NCBI GenBank assembly: GCA_035263025.1
Contig: DATFRR010000183.1
Span: forward strand, 1 to 26,094
Length of the DNA: 26,094 nt
From: DASQPR01 sp035263025
GTDB lineage: Bacteria > Actinomycetota > Actinomycetes > Mycobacteriales > Micromonosporaceae
Reading direction: 5' to 3'
Shown here in pieces: positions 15,079 through 21,952 of this stretch. Below the pieces are notes generated by a model that saw nothing but the letters and a program-made list of their open reading frames with translations, ran no database searches and had not been told where the DNA came from. A program made the translations under genes and the position numbers. The number at the start of each line of letters is the position of its first letter. The stretch's first letter is position 1.

Positions 15079-17127
15079 ATGAACATCCCGACACCCGAAG
15101 TCCTGGCGCAGCGCATCCATCCGCCCGCCTCGACTGGCCAGTCCCGCGGCGCGGGCCAACCGTCCGGGACCGCTCCGGACGGCGACGAGACGGAATCGTC
15201 CGCCGCCGCCTCGACCGGCCGTCCGACCGGCGGTTCGACGGGCCGTCCGTCCGCCGGCTCGCCGGGCCAGACGCACGCGGGCTCGCCAGGCCGGGCCTCC
15301 GCCGCCGAGCCGACCACCGGTGCGGGCGCGCTCGTACGGTCGCTCGAGGCGCTCGGCGTCGAGGTGGTGTTCGGCATCCCGGGCGGCGCGATCCTGCCCG
15401 CCTACGATCCGCTGTTCGATTCCTCGGTGCGCCACATCCTCGTACGACATGAGCAAGGCGCCGGGCACGCCGCGACCGGGTACGCCCAGGCGACCGGCAA
15501 GGTTGGCGTGTGCATGGCCACCTCCGGTCCGGGCGCGACAAATCTCGTGACGCCGATCGCCGACGCGTATATGGACTCGGTGCCGATCGTCGCGATCACC
15601 GGTCAGGTCTCGAGGGGCCTGATCGGCACAGACGGCTTCCAGGAGGCCGATATCTCCGGCATCACGTTGCCGATCACGAAGCACAACTACCTTGTCCAGT
15701 CGGCCGACGAACTGCCTCAGGTGCTCGCCGAGGCGTTCCATCTCGCCAGCACCGGTCGACCAGGGCCGGTGCTGGTCGACATCCCCAAGGACATATTGCA
15801 GGCGGCCACCACGTTCTCCTGGCCACCGCCGCTTGATCTACCCGGGTATCGGCCGACGGTCCACCCGCACACCAAGCAGATTCGGGAGGCGGCACGCCTG
15901 ATCGCCGGATCGAAGCGACCGGTGCTCTACGTCGGTGGCGGCGTGCTGAAGGCGAACGCCGCGCCGCAATTGGCCCGGCTGGCCGAGATGACCGGCATTC
16001 CGGTCGTGACCACCCTGATGGCGCGGGGCGCGTTCCCGGATTCCCATCCACAACACCTCGGCATGCCGGGCATGCACGGGACGGTCGCCGCGGTGTACGC
16101 GCTGCAGAAGTCGGATCTGATCGTCGCCCTCGGCGCACGCTTCGACGACCGCGTGACCGGGCACCTGGACAGCTTCGCGCCCGGCGCCCACATCGTGCAC
16201 GCCGACATCGATCCGGCCGAGATCGGCAAGAACCGTGCCGTTGACGTGCCGATCGTCGGCGACGCGAAGCACGTCATCGACGAGCTGTGCGCGGTCATCG
16301 CGGCCGAAGGCGGGTCGGCGGCCGACGGTGCCAAGGCCGCCGGCGTCAAGGCCGACGGCGCCAAGGCCGACGGCGCGACCGACCAGCGCGGCGGTCGGCT
16401 CGCCGCTTGGTGGCGTGCCATCGAGGATATGCGTGAGCGCTGCCCGCTCGGCTGGGAGGAGCCGCCCGACGGATCGCTCGCCCCGCAATACGTCATCCAG
16501 CGCATCGGCGAGCTCACGCGCGCCTCCGACGGCTCGCCGACGATCTACGTCGCCGGCGTCGGACAGCACCAGATGTGGGCGTCGCAGTTCATCTCGTACG
16601 AGACGCCGGGCACCTGGCTCAACTCCGGTGGCCTCGGCACCATGGGCTACGCCGTACCGGCCGCGATGGGTGCGAAGGTCGGACGTCCGGCCTCCAGCGT
16701 CTGGGCGATCGACGGTGACGGCTGCTTCCAGATGACCAACCAGGAACTCGCCACGTGCGCGCTGGAAGGCATCCCGATCAAGGTCGCCGTCATCAACAAC
16801 GGCAACCTCGGTATGGTCCGCCAATGGCAGACGCTCTTCTATAACGAGCGCTACTCGAACACCGATCTCGGGACGCACAAGCACCGCGTACCCGACTTTG
16901 TAAAGCTGGCCGAGGCGCTTGGCTGCGTGGGGCTGCGCTGCGAAAGCGCGGCGGACGTCGACAAGACCATCGAGGCCGCGATGGCGATCACCGACGCACC
17001 GGTGGTGATCGACTTCGTGGTTGGCAAGGACGCCATGGTGTGGCCGATGGTCGCGGCCGGCACGAGCAACGACGAGATCATGTTCGCCCGCGGAGTCCGT
17101 CCGATCTTCGACGAGGACGATGTCTGA
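15079..17127 (+). CDS. ilvB: Acetolactate synthase, catalytic (large) subunit
   Basis: 682 residues. The ThDP/FAD enzyme makes acetolactate or acetohydroxybutyrate, the first common step of valine, leucine and isoleucine synthesis. Landmarks: GVEVVFGIPGGAILPAYD, VRHEQGAGHAATGYA (catalytic E125), ATSGPGATNLVTPIADAYMD, GLIGTDGFQEAD, LGARFDDRVTG (FAD site), HADIDPAEIGKN, GTMGYAVPAAMGAK, and the ThDP/Mg block from GDG (546-548) to NNGNLGM (573-579). VRQWQ includes W583, the herbicide-site Trp. It is longer than usual: an ~80-residue low-complexity N-terminal extension with four 8-residue repeats (45-76), and a KADGA-type repeat insert (415-434) in the linker before the C-terminal domain. ilvN follows after a short bridging ORF. 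Attenuation control is likely. Confidence 0.97.
   Translation: MNIPTPEVLAQRIHPPASTGQSRGAGQPSGTAPDGDETESSAAASTGRPTGGSTGRPSAGSPGQTHAGSPGRASAAEPTTGAGALVRSLEALGVEVVFGIPGGAILPAYDPLFDSSVRHILVRHEQGAGHAATGYAQATGKVGVCMATSGPGATNLVTPIADAYMDSVPIVAITGQVSRGLIGTDGFQEADISGITLPITKHNYLVQSADELPQVLAEAFHLASTGRPGPVLVDIPKDILQAATTFSWPPPLDLPGYRPTVHPHTKQIREAARLIAGSKRPVLYVGGGVLKANAAPQLARLAEMTGIPVVTTLMARGAFPDSHPQHLGMPGMHGTVAAVYALQKSDLIVALGARFDDRVTGHLDSFAPGAHIVHADIDPAEIGKNRAVDVPIVGDAKHVIDELCAVIAAEGGSAADGAKAAGVKADGAKADGATDQRGGRLAAWWRAIEDMRERCPLGWEEPPDGSLAPQYVIQRIGELTRASDGSPTIYVAGVGQHQMWASQFISYETPGTWLNSGGLGTMGYAVPAAMGAKVGRPASSVWAIDGDGCFQMTNQELATCALEGIPIKVAVINNGNLGMVRQWQTLFYNERYSNTDLGTHKHRVPDFVKLAEALGCVGLRCESAADVDKTIEAAMAITDAPVVIDFVVGKDAMVWPMVAAGTSNDEIMFARGVRPIFDEDDV
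15211..15306. repeat. 4 x 24-bp in-frame tandem repeat in the IlvB N-terminal extension
   Basis: Four units encode STGRPTGG, STGRPSAG, SPGQTHAG and SPGRASAA (residues 45-76). The array sits in a Ser/Gly/Pro/Ala-rich tail before the catalytic core, where extra length is probably tolerated. Confidence 0.8.
16321..16380. repeat. 4 x 15-bp in-frame tandem repeat in the IlvB interdomain linker
   Basis: Four units encode ADGAK, AAGVK, ADGAK and ADGAT (residues 415-434). Unit size, copy number and the ADG core match the array in the GGDEF-EAL gene. It lies between the FAD-domain end (VIAAEGG) and the start of the C-terminal ThDP domain, a surface linker. Confidence 0.9.
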
Positions 17128-17183
17128 TGAGCACCCCACAAAATCGCTCGCTCCGCTCACGATTTCGCGAGGACCCAGCATGA
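17127..17183 (+). CDS. Possible 18-codon bridging ORF between ilvB and ilvN
   Basis: ATG at 17127 shares its A with the ilvB TGA stop, has GAGGA (17113-17117) 9 nt upstream, and encodes MSTPQNRSLRSRFREDPA. Its TGA (17181-17183) overlaps the ilvN ATG (17180-17182). The peptide is not recognisable. It may simply pass ribosomes from ilvB to ilvN, or it may be chance. Confidence 0.3.
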   Translation: MSTPQNRSLRSRFREDPA

Positions 17184-17692
17184 CCATGCACACGCTCTCC
17201 GTTCTGGTGGAGAACAAGCCCGGCGTGCTGGCGCGCGTCTCGCAGTTGTTCAGCCGCCGCGGGTTCAACATCGACTCGCTCGCGGTGGGCGAGACCGAAC
17301 ACCCGGAGGTCTCGCGCATCACGATCGTGGTCAACGCCGAGTCCTCGCCGCTCGAACAGGTCACGAAGCAGCTCAACAAGCTCGTGAACGTACTGAAGAT
17401 CGTGGAGTTGGAGGCGGAAGCGGCGGTGCAACGCGAGCTGCTGCTCGTGAAGGTACGCGTGGACCGCACCCAACGCGCACAGGTGCTCGAAACCGTGACG
17501 ATGTTCCGGGCACATGTGGTCGACGTCGCAGCCGACACGCTCACCATCGAAGCCACGGGTACGCCATCCAAGCTCGACGCGCTGCTGCGCGACCTGGAAC
17601 CGTACGGCATCAAGGAAATGGTCCAGTCCGGTCTGGTCGCGATCGGTCGCGGCTCCCGGTCCATTACCGCGCCCACACTGCGGGCTGCGTAA
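17180..17692 (+). CDS. ilvN: Acetolactate synthase, regulatory (small) subunit
   Basis: 170 residues. It binds IlvB, raises its activity and gives feedback inhibition by valine. An ACT domain is at about 4-80: HTLSVLVENKPGVLARVSQL, FSRRGFNIDSLAVG, ITIVVNAESSPLEQV and QLNKLVNVLKIVEL. A C-terminal domain follows: RELLLVKVRV, IEATGTPSKLDALL, YGIKEMVQSGLVAIGRG. I chose the ATG at 17180 (MTMHTLSVL) because GAGGA (17169-17173) lies 6 nt upstream and the family begins at HTLSVLVE. An in-frame ATG at 17120 would add 20 residues and overlap ilvB by 8 bp, but its ribosome-binding site would be only 2 nt away. Order and spacing place it in the ilvBNC operon. Confidence 0.95.
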   Translation: MTMHTLSVLVENKPGVLARVSQLFSRRGFNIDSLAVGETEHPEVSRITIVVNAESSPLEQVTKQLNKLVNVLKIVELEAEAAVQRELLLVKVRVDRTQRAQVLETVTMFRAHVVDVAADTLTIEATGTPSKLDALLRDLEPYGIKEMVQSGLVAIGRGSRSITAPTLRAA

Positions 17693-17779
17693 GCGATCCG
17701 CAGCACTGCGCTCAATGCGCCGCTCAGGCAGCGCCCACGGGTTTGAAAGCGGCATCTCGCAACGGCATAAGGAGTTCTC

Positions 17780-18793
17780 GTGACCGCAGAGGTTTACTAC
17801 GACGACGACGCTGACCTGTCGGTCATCGCCGGCCGCAAGGTCGCGGTCATCGGCTACGGCAGTCAGGGTCACGCGCACGCCCTGTCGCTGCGCGACTCCG
17901 GCGTCGACGTGCGGGTCGGCCTGCCTGCCTCGTCGCGCAGCCGCGCGAAGGCGGGGGAGCAAGGACTGCGCGTCGTCACGCCGGCCGAGGCCGCCGCCGA
18001 GGCGGACGTCATCATGATCCTGGCGCCGGACACGGCGCAACGGAAGATCTATGCCGAGGACATCGCGCCGTCGCTCACCGCCGGCAAGGCACTGTTCTTC
18101 GGCCACGGCTTCAACATCCGGTACGGGCTGATCCAGCCGCCGTCCGACGTCGACGTTGCGATGGTGGCGCCGAAGGGTCCCGGACACTTGGTACGTCGGC
18201 AGTTCGTGGACGGCAAGGGCGTCCCGGTGCTGGTCGCCGTCGAACAGGATGCCACCGGCGGTGCGTTCGCACTCGCGTTGTCCTACGCGAAGGCAATCGG
18301 CGGAACGCGCGCTGGCGCGATCCGTACCACGTTCACCGAAGAGACCGAGACCGACCTGTTCGGCGAGCAGGCCGTGCTCTGCGGTGGCACGACCGCGTTG
18401 GTGCAGGCCGGATTCGAGGTGCTGACGGAGGCCGGGTATGCACCCGAGGTCGCGTATTTCGAGTGCCTGCACGAGTTGAAGCTGATCGTCGACCTGATGT
18501 ACGAGGGCGGGATCGCGCGCATGCGTTACAGCGTCTCGGATACGGCCGAATACGGCGACGTCACGCGCGGTCCGCGAGTGATCGACGAACGCGTGAAGAA
18601 CGAGATGCGCCGCATTCTCGGCGAGATCCAGAACGGCGAGTTCGCCCGGGAATGGGTCGCCGAGGACGACGAGGGCCGTCCGAACTTCACGAAACTCCGC
18701 GAACAAGGTGCGGCGCATCCGATCGAGGAGACTGGTTCTCGCCTGCGGTCCATGATGTCCTGGGTCGATCGGCCGCTTACCGATACTGCTTGA
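17780..18793 (+). CDS. ilvC: Ketol-acid reductoisomerase, class I
   Basis: 337 residues, the short class I form. It isomerises and reduces acetolactate or acetohydroxybutyrate with NADPH and Mg. The Rossmann motif is IGYGSQGHAHALSLRDSG (GYGSQG 25-30). The cofactor loop reads GLPASSRSRAKA: the serines usual for NADPH are kept, but Pro and Arg replace the frequent Arg and Trp. Metal and catalytic residues are present in TETDLFGEQ (D192, E196) and ECLHELKLIVDLMYEGG (E228, E232), with H109 in FGHGFNI. The GTG at 17780 has a strong AAGGAG 5 nt upstream (17769-17774). The 87-nt gap after ilvN shows no terminator, so it is probably cotranscribed with ilvBN. A long inverted repeat follows. Confidence 0.97.
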   Translation: MTAEVYYDDDADLSVIAGRKVAVIGYGSQGHAHALSLRDSGVDVRVGLPASSRSRAKAGEQGLRVVTPAEAAAEADVIMILAPDTAQRKIYAEDIAPSLTAGKALFFGHGFNIRYGLIQPPSDVDVAMVAPKGPGHLVRRQFVDGKGVPVLVAVEQDATGGAFALALSYAKAIGGTRAGAIRTTFTEETETDLFGEQAVLCGGTTALVQAGFEVLTEAGYAPEVAYFECLHELKLIVDLMYEGGIARMRYSVSDTAEYGDVTRGPRVIDERVKNEMRRILGEIQNGEFAREWVAEDDEGRPNFTKLREQGAAHPIEETGSRLRSMMSWVDRPLTDTA

Positions 18794-18814
18794 GTCGTTT
18801 GTGGTTGCGGTCTC

Positions 18815-18887
18815 GGGCTTCGGGGCGGCTTGCCCGCTCGACTGACAAAGCGTTCTAGGTCTTCGTGGGCAAGCCGCCCCGAAGCCC
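18815..18887. terminator. Perfect 21-bp inverted repeat with 31-nt loop, downstream of ilvC
   Basis: Arms 18815-18835 and 18867-18887 are exact reverse complements, beginning GGGCTTCGGGGCGGCTTGCC on the plus strand. The repeat starts 21 nt after the ilvC stop and lies between convergent ilvC and the sensor kinase gene. There is no T-run. It could end both transcripts, protect the ilvC mRNA 3' end, or be a dispersed palindromic element. A small GCGC-TTA-GCGC palindrome follows at 18889-18899. The rest of 18794-19028 shows nothing recognisable. Confidence 0.55.
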
Positions 18888-19028
18888 TGCGCTTAGCGCT
18901 GTTGGTCGATCGGCGGTGGGTTAAGGCTTTCCCGGTGTACGTGATGCGGAACTGTGGCCGTGGTGCAGTGGTGTGGCGGGTGGGCGGCGATGATCCACTG
19001 TGCGGTGGAATCGGCACGGGATGGCGAC

Positions 19029-20396
19029 TCAGATTCTGCCGGGTGGTGGATCTTGGGCGGCGCCGAAGATCACGGTGATGAGTGCGCCGGACGGAAGTTG
19101 ACTTGTGTGGTCCGGCGAGTGCGGGCCGCGACCGATGCGCATCGAGCCGCCGGAGGCTTCTGCGGTCCGCCGGGCGATGTCGAGCCCGAGTCCGGTGGAT
19201 GAGCCGGAGACGCCACGCTCGGCCGCGCCGCGCTCGACGTCGGAGTCCGCGAACCCCGGTCCGTCGTCGGCGACCAACAGCATGCCGCCGCCGTCCGAGC
19301 GAGCGGTGACCTCGACGCGCATGCCGGTGCCGTCCGGCGTGTGCGCAAAGACGTTCTGAATCAGGGCGTCCACCGCCGCCGCGACGTCGGACTCGGTGGC
19401 GCGGACGAGCACCGGAGTTGCGGATACGAAGGATTCCATCGCGCGACCGTCGTCCTCGGCGAGCGGCGTCCAGAACGCCACCCGTGACGCCACCACGGCG
19501 GCGAGGTCGGCGTGCGCGCCGGCGCCCTCGCGCACCGGCCGCCGCGCGGTCCGGATCACTTCGTCGACGATCCGCGCTAGGTGATCGACGTCGCTGTTGA
19601 CTCGTTGCCGATCATCCGGATCCGCGACTGCCTCGGCGTCGAGGCGCAGCGCGGTGACCGGGGTACGCAGTCGGTGCGCGAGATCGGCGACCTCCTCGCG
19701 CTCGGCAGCAAGCAGTTCCGTGATGCGAGCGGCGAGGCGGTTCAACTCGGCGCCGACACGGCGCAGCTCACGCGGCCCAGTCGGCTCGGCACGCGCGTCG
19801 AGATCGCCTTCGGCGAGCCGGTCGGCGGTCGCGGCGAGCCCGGTGACGGCGGCCACCAAGCGGTGCCCGAGGCGATCCGCGAGCACGAGGCCCACGACGA
19901 GCAGCGCGAGCCCCAGTGCGATCAACACCGCCCACGTACGGCCGACGCCCTGGTGCAGCAAGGTCGGCGACGCGTAGGCGCGGACCACCGCCGTCCCGCC
20001 GGGCAGGCCCTGTACCGGTACGAGCACCTCGACGCCGCTGCCCGACGCGGCAGTGAACGCGCGACCGCGGCTCGCTAGCTCGACGGACTGAGTACGCGCT
20101 GCGGGCTGGCCGGCCACCGTACCGTTCGGCAGGAACACCGTGACGGCGAGCCCGGGCGCCACATCGTCGCCGCTGATCGCGTTGGCGGCTTCCGGATCCG
20201 CGGCGATCAGTGCCGCTTGGCCCTGCGCTGCCTGTGTCGCCATCCCGATCGCTCGATCCGCGGCGGTGCCACGCAGCACGATGCCGAGCGGGATCAGGAA
20301 TGCGAGCAACACCAGCGTCATCGTCACGGCAACGAGCGTGAACAGCTGCCGACGTACGCCGGATCCCTCGCCGCGACGGCGTGCCATCCGTATCAC
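19029..20396 (-). CDS. Two-component sensor histidine kinase with HAMP domain
   Basis: 455 residues from the GTG at 20396; an ATG three codons in is also possible. TM helix 1 is at about 17-42, an extracytoplasmic sensor loop at about 43-152 contains no domain I recognise, and TM helix 2 is at about 153-173. HAMP follows (174-228, ADRLAEGDLDARAEP), then the dimerisation/phosphoacceptor helix EEVADLAHRLRTPVTALRLD with His241. The ATPase domain has the N-box ALIQNVFAHTPDG (N348), VADDGPGF (376-382) and SSTGLGLDIARRTAEASGG. The start overlaps the response regulator stop by 4 bp (GTGA), so the two are translationally coupled and surely form one signalling pair. The stimulus is unknown; the neighbouring secreted protein is a candidate output. 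Confidence 0.93.
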   Translation of the reverse strand: MIRMARRRGEGSGVRRQLFTLVAVTMTLVLLAFLIPLGIVLRGTAADRAIGMATQAAQGQAALIAADPEAANAISGDDVAPGLAVTVFLPNGTVAGQPAARTQSVELASRGRAFTAASGSGVEVLVPVQGLPGGTAVVRAYASPTLLHQGVGRTWAVLIALGLALLVVGLVLADRLGHRLVAAVTGLAATADRLAEGDLDARAEPTGPRELRRVGAELNRLAARITELLAAEREEVADLAHRLRTPVTALRLDAEAVADPDDRQRVNSDVDHLARIVDEVIRTARRPVREGAGAHADLAAVVASRVAFWTPLAEDDGRAMESFVSATPVLVRATESDVAAAVDALIQNVFAHTPDGTGMRVEVTARSDGGGMLLVADDGPGFADSDVERGAAERGVSGSSTGLGLDIARRTAEASGGSMRIGRGPHSPDHTSQLPSGALITVIFGAAQDPPPGRI

Positions 20397-21088
20397 GGTT
20401 GCGCTCCGGGCGCCGTCAGCCGTACGCCGACCGACCGTACGGTGTGCAGATAACGCGGCGCCTGCGCGGTCTCACCGAGCTTGCGCCGCAGCCACGACAG
20501 GTGCACATCGACGGTCTTGTCGGCGCCGCCGTACGGCAGCCGCCACACCTCGGTCAGCAGTTCGCGCTTGCTCACCACCTGATCGGCCCGCTCGGCCAGA
20601 TATCGCAACAGATCGAATTCGCGTGCACTGAGGTCAAGCGACGCACCGTCCAGCGAGGCGATCCTCGAGTTCGGGTCGATGGTCAGGCCGCCCACCTCGA
20701 TGACGGCCGGCCGCCCGTCGTCGGGCGAGACGGTGCGCCGCAGCACCGCCCTGATGCGCGCATCGAGTTGGGCGGCACCGAACGGCTTGATCAGGTAGTC
20801 GTCCGCGCCGGCGTCGAGTGCGCGCACGATCTGCTTCTCGTCGTCGCGCGCGGTGGCGACGATCACGGGCACCGGACTCACCGCCCGCAACATGCGCAAC
20901 AGCTCCCCGCCGTCCACATCGGGCAGGCCGAGATCGAGCACGACAAGATCGGGTTGACCGTCGACGGCCGAGGCGAGACCAGACATTCCGGTCGCGGCCG
21001 AGCTGGTGGCGTACCCTCGATCGGCGAGCGCGCGGAGCAACGCGGTCCGGACGGAAGAGTCGTCCTCGACCACGAGAATGTGCGGCAT
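20393..21088 (-). CDS. OmpR/PhoB-family response regulator
   Basis: 231 residues. The receiver domain (1-~115) has the acidic pair VVEDD (D9, D10), the phosphoacceptor Asp in VVLDLGLPDVDG (D52), T79 in IVATARDD and K101 in LIKPFG. The winged-helix DNA-binding domain (~130-225) has LSAREFDLLRYLAERADQVV, RELLTEVWRL, DKTVDVHLSWLRRKLGE and RYLHTVRSVGVRL. ATG 21088 (MPHILVVEDD) is the family start and has TACCGT, a TANNNT match, 6 nt upstream, consistent with a leaderless mRNA. In-frame starts up to 21118 are less likely. The sensor kinase gene follows with a 4-bp overlap. The 101-bp divergent gap to the secreted-protein gene holds a phased direct repeat that may be its operator. Confidence 0.95.
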   Translation of the reverse strand: MPHILVVEDDSSVRTALLRALADRGYATSSAATGMSGLASAVDGQPDLVVLDLGLPDVDGGELLRMLRAVSPVPVIVATARDDEKQIVRALDAGADDYLIKPFGAAQLDARIRAVLRRTVSPDDGRPAVIEVGGLTIDPNSRIASLDGASLDLSAREFDLLRYLAERADQVVSKRELLTEVWRLPYGGADKTVDVHLSWLRRKLGETAQAPRYLHTVRSVGVRLTAPGAQP

Positions 21089-21094
21089 ACGGCG

Positions 21095-21100
21095 ACGGTA
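21095..21100 (-). promoter_or_regulatory. Possible -10 of the response regulator/kinase operon
   Basis: TACCGT on the minus strand, 6 nt before the ATG at 21088, fits TANNNT and a leaderless start. The -35 is not clear. Confidence 0.33.
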
Positions 21101-21138
21101 CATGCGCCGTGGAAGCACTTGAAGATCACAGGCAAGGC

Positions 21139-21167
21139 TTGACTTGCGCTTAGCGTTCTCTTAGCAA
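21139..21167 (+). promoter_or_regulatory. Promoter/operator with 11-bp-phased CTTAGC direct repeat
   Basis: CTTAGC at 21149-21154 and again at 21160-21165, exactly 11 bp (one helical turn) apart, the arrangement that OmpR-family dimers bind. A TTGACT (21139-21144) lies just before, so the repeats sit between a possible -35 and the -10 region near 21162. The site is 25-41 bp upstream of the secreted-protein ATG. Confidence 0.5.
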
Positions 21168-21189
21168 ACCGTCAGGCACGGTAGGTGGC

Positions 21190-21759
21190 ATGAGAAACCG
21201 ATGGATCAGTTTGACGCTGGGCGGCGTCGCAGCGCTCGTCGCCGTCGGCGCGGGTGCGGCGGCCGTAAACGCCGCAACGACCGGAGACGGTCACAACGTG
21301 TTGAGTCGCTCGGACGTGGCCCACCTGCTGTCCGCGGCTCCCGCGGAGACCGACTCGACGAGCGTGGCGGCCGCCCCAGCGGCGGGCGGCTCGCAGGTCG
21401 TCAATTCGGCGGCCGGTACGGTCGTCGTCCGTTGCTCGGGCAACGTCGCGACGCTGTTGCGATGGACTCCGAACAGCGGGTTCCGCGCCGACGATCCGGT
21501 CTCCGGACCGGCGGCAGTGGTAAGCGTGCGCTTCGAGAGTGATGTCGCGGAGGACCTCAAGGTGTCGGTCACGTGCGCGAACGGCGTGGCCACCGGAAAG
21601 ACCGCCGTCGACGCGGACGACCATGGTGGCAACCGTGGCTCGGGCGGTCCGACGGTTGCACCGTCGCCGTCCGACGATCACGGCCGGGGTGGCAGCGATG
21701 ACCCGCCGGGTGACGACAACGGTGGTCACGGCGCGGACGACAGCCCGACGCACCACTGA
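21190..21759 (+). CDS. Small secreted Asp/His/Gly-rich protein of unknown function
   Basis: 189 residues. The N-terminus (MRNRWISLTLGGVAALVAVG...) is a signal peptide with likely cleavage after AVNA (around 28). A short globular part (about 40-135) holds two Cys (in VVVRCSGN and VTCANG) that could form a disulphide, and strands VATLLRWTPNSGFRADDP and AAVVSVRFESD. The tail (about 138-189) is rich in Asp, His and Gly (DADDHGG, SDDHGRGGSDD, DDNGGHGADD, THH) and could bind divalent metal; that is inference. I do not recognise the family, though small septum-lacking exported proteins next to OmpR-type pairs are common in Actinobacteria. The ATG at 21190 has AGGTGG close upstream. It is divergent from the response regulator, with a phased repeat between. 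Confidence 0.78.
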   Translation: MRNRWISLTLGGVAALVAVGAGAAAVNAATTGDGHNVLSRSDVAHLLSAAPAETDSTSVAAAPAAGGSQVVNSAAGTVVVRCSGNVATLLRWTPNSGFRADDPVSGPAAVVSVRFESDVAEDLKVSVTCANGVATGKTAVDADDHGGNRGSGGPTVAPSPSDDHGRGGSDDPPGDDNGGHGADDSPTHH

Positions 21760-21779
21760 CGGGTACGCAACCAACTGCC

Positions 21780-21813
21780 GTAAGTCGAAGCAATACCGGT
21801 AAGTCGAAGTAAT
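21780..21813. repeat. Two direct repeats GTAAGTCGAAGYAAT, 19 bp apart
   Basis: GTAAGTCGAAGCAAT (21780-21794) and GTAAGTCGAAGTAAT (21799-21813) match 14 of 15 bases at a 19-bp period. They lie just after the stop of the secreted-protein gene. Function unknown. Confidence 0.75.
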
Positions 21814-21838
21814 CCCAACCAACACACACTGGAGATCC

Positions 21839-21870
21839 TGCGCCCCGCCCAAGCCCCCGGGCGGGGCGCA
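21839..21870. terminator. 12-bp perfect hairpin between convergent genes
   Basis: TGCGCCCCGCCC (21839-21850) and GGGCGGGGCGCA (21859-21870) with an 8-nt loop, between the secreted-protein gene and the convergent membrane-protein gene. It is very GC-rich with no T-run, a likely bidirectional terminator in a high-GC genome. Confidence 0.6.
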
Positions 21871-21883
21871 GCCGTGTCCGGCG

Positions 21884-21945
21884 GCTTGGGCTGCGCTGGG
21901 CTGCGCCGCGCTGGGCTGCGCCGCGCTGGGCTTGGGCTGCGCCGC
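21884..21945. repeat. Degenerate ~15-bp tandem repeat (GCTGGGCTGCGCCGC)
   Basis: Two exact units at 21895-21909 and 21910-21924, a third at 21925-21945 broken by a 6-bp CTTGGG insert, and a partial unit before. It is intergenic, ending 8 bp before the membrane-protein stop codon, and follows directly on the terminator hairpin. Confidence 0.75.
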
Positions 21946-21952
21946 CGACCCG

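Noticed and set aside
17120..17179. ATG at 17120 as the ilvN start
   Set aside because: Its ribosome-binding site would be only 2 nt away and the added residues are not family-like, while the ATG at 17180 has a well-spaced GAGGA. Kept as an alternative only.
15838..17715. 625-codon open frame on the minus strand opposite ilvB-ilvN
   Set aside because: It mirrors strongly conserved ilvB and ilvN coding sequence; long antisense frames are expected in GC-rich DNA and the translation has no recognisable domain.
17078..18718. 546-codon open frame on the minus strand opposite ilvN-ilvC
   Set aside because: Covers well-conserved ilvN and ilvC on the other strand; its composition is typical of a shadow frame.
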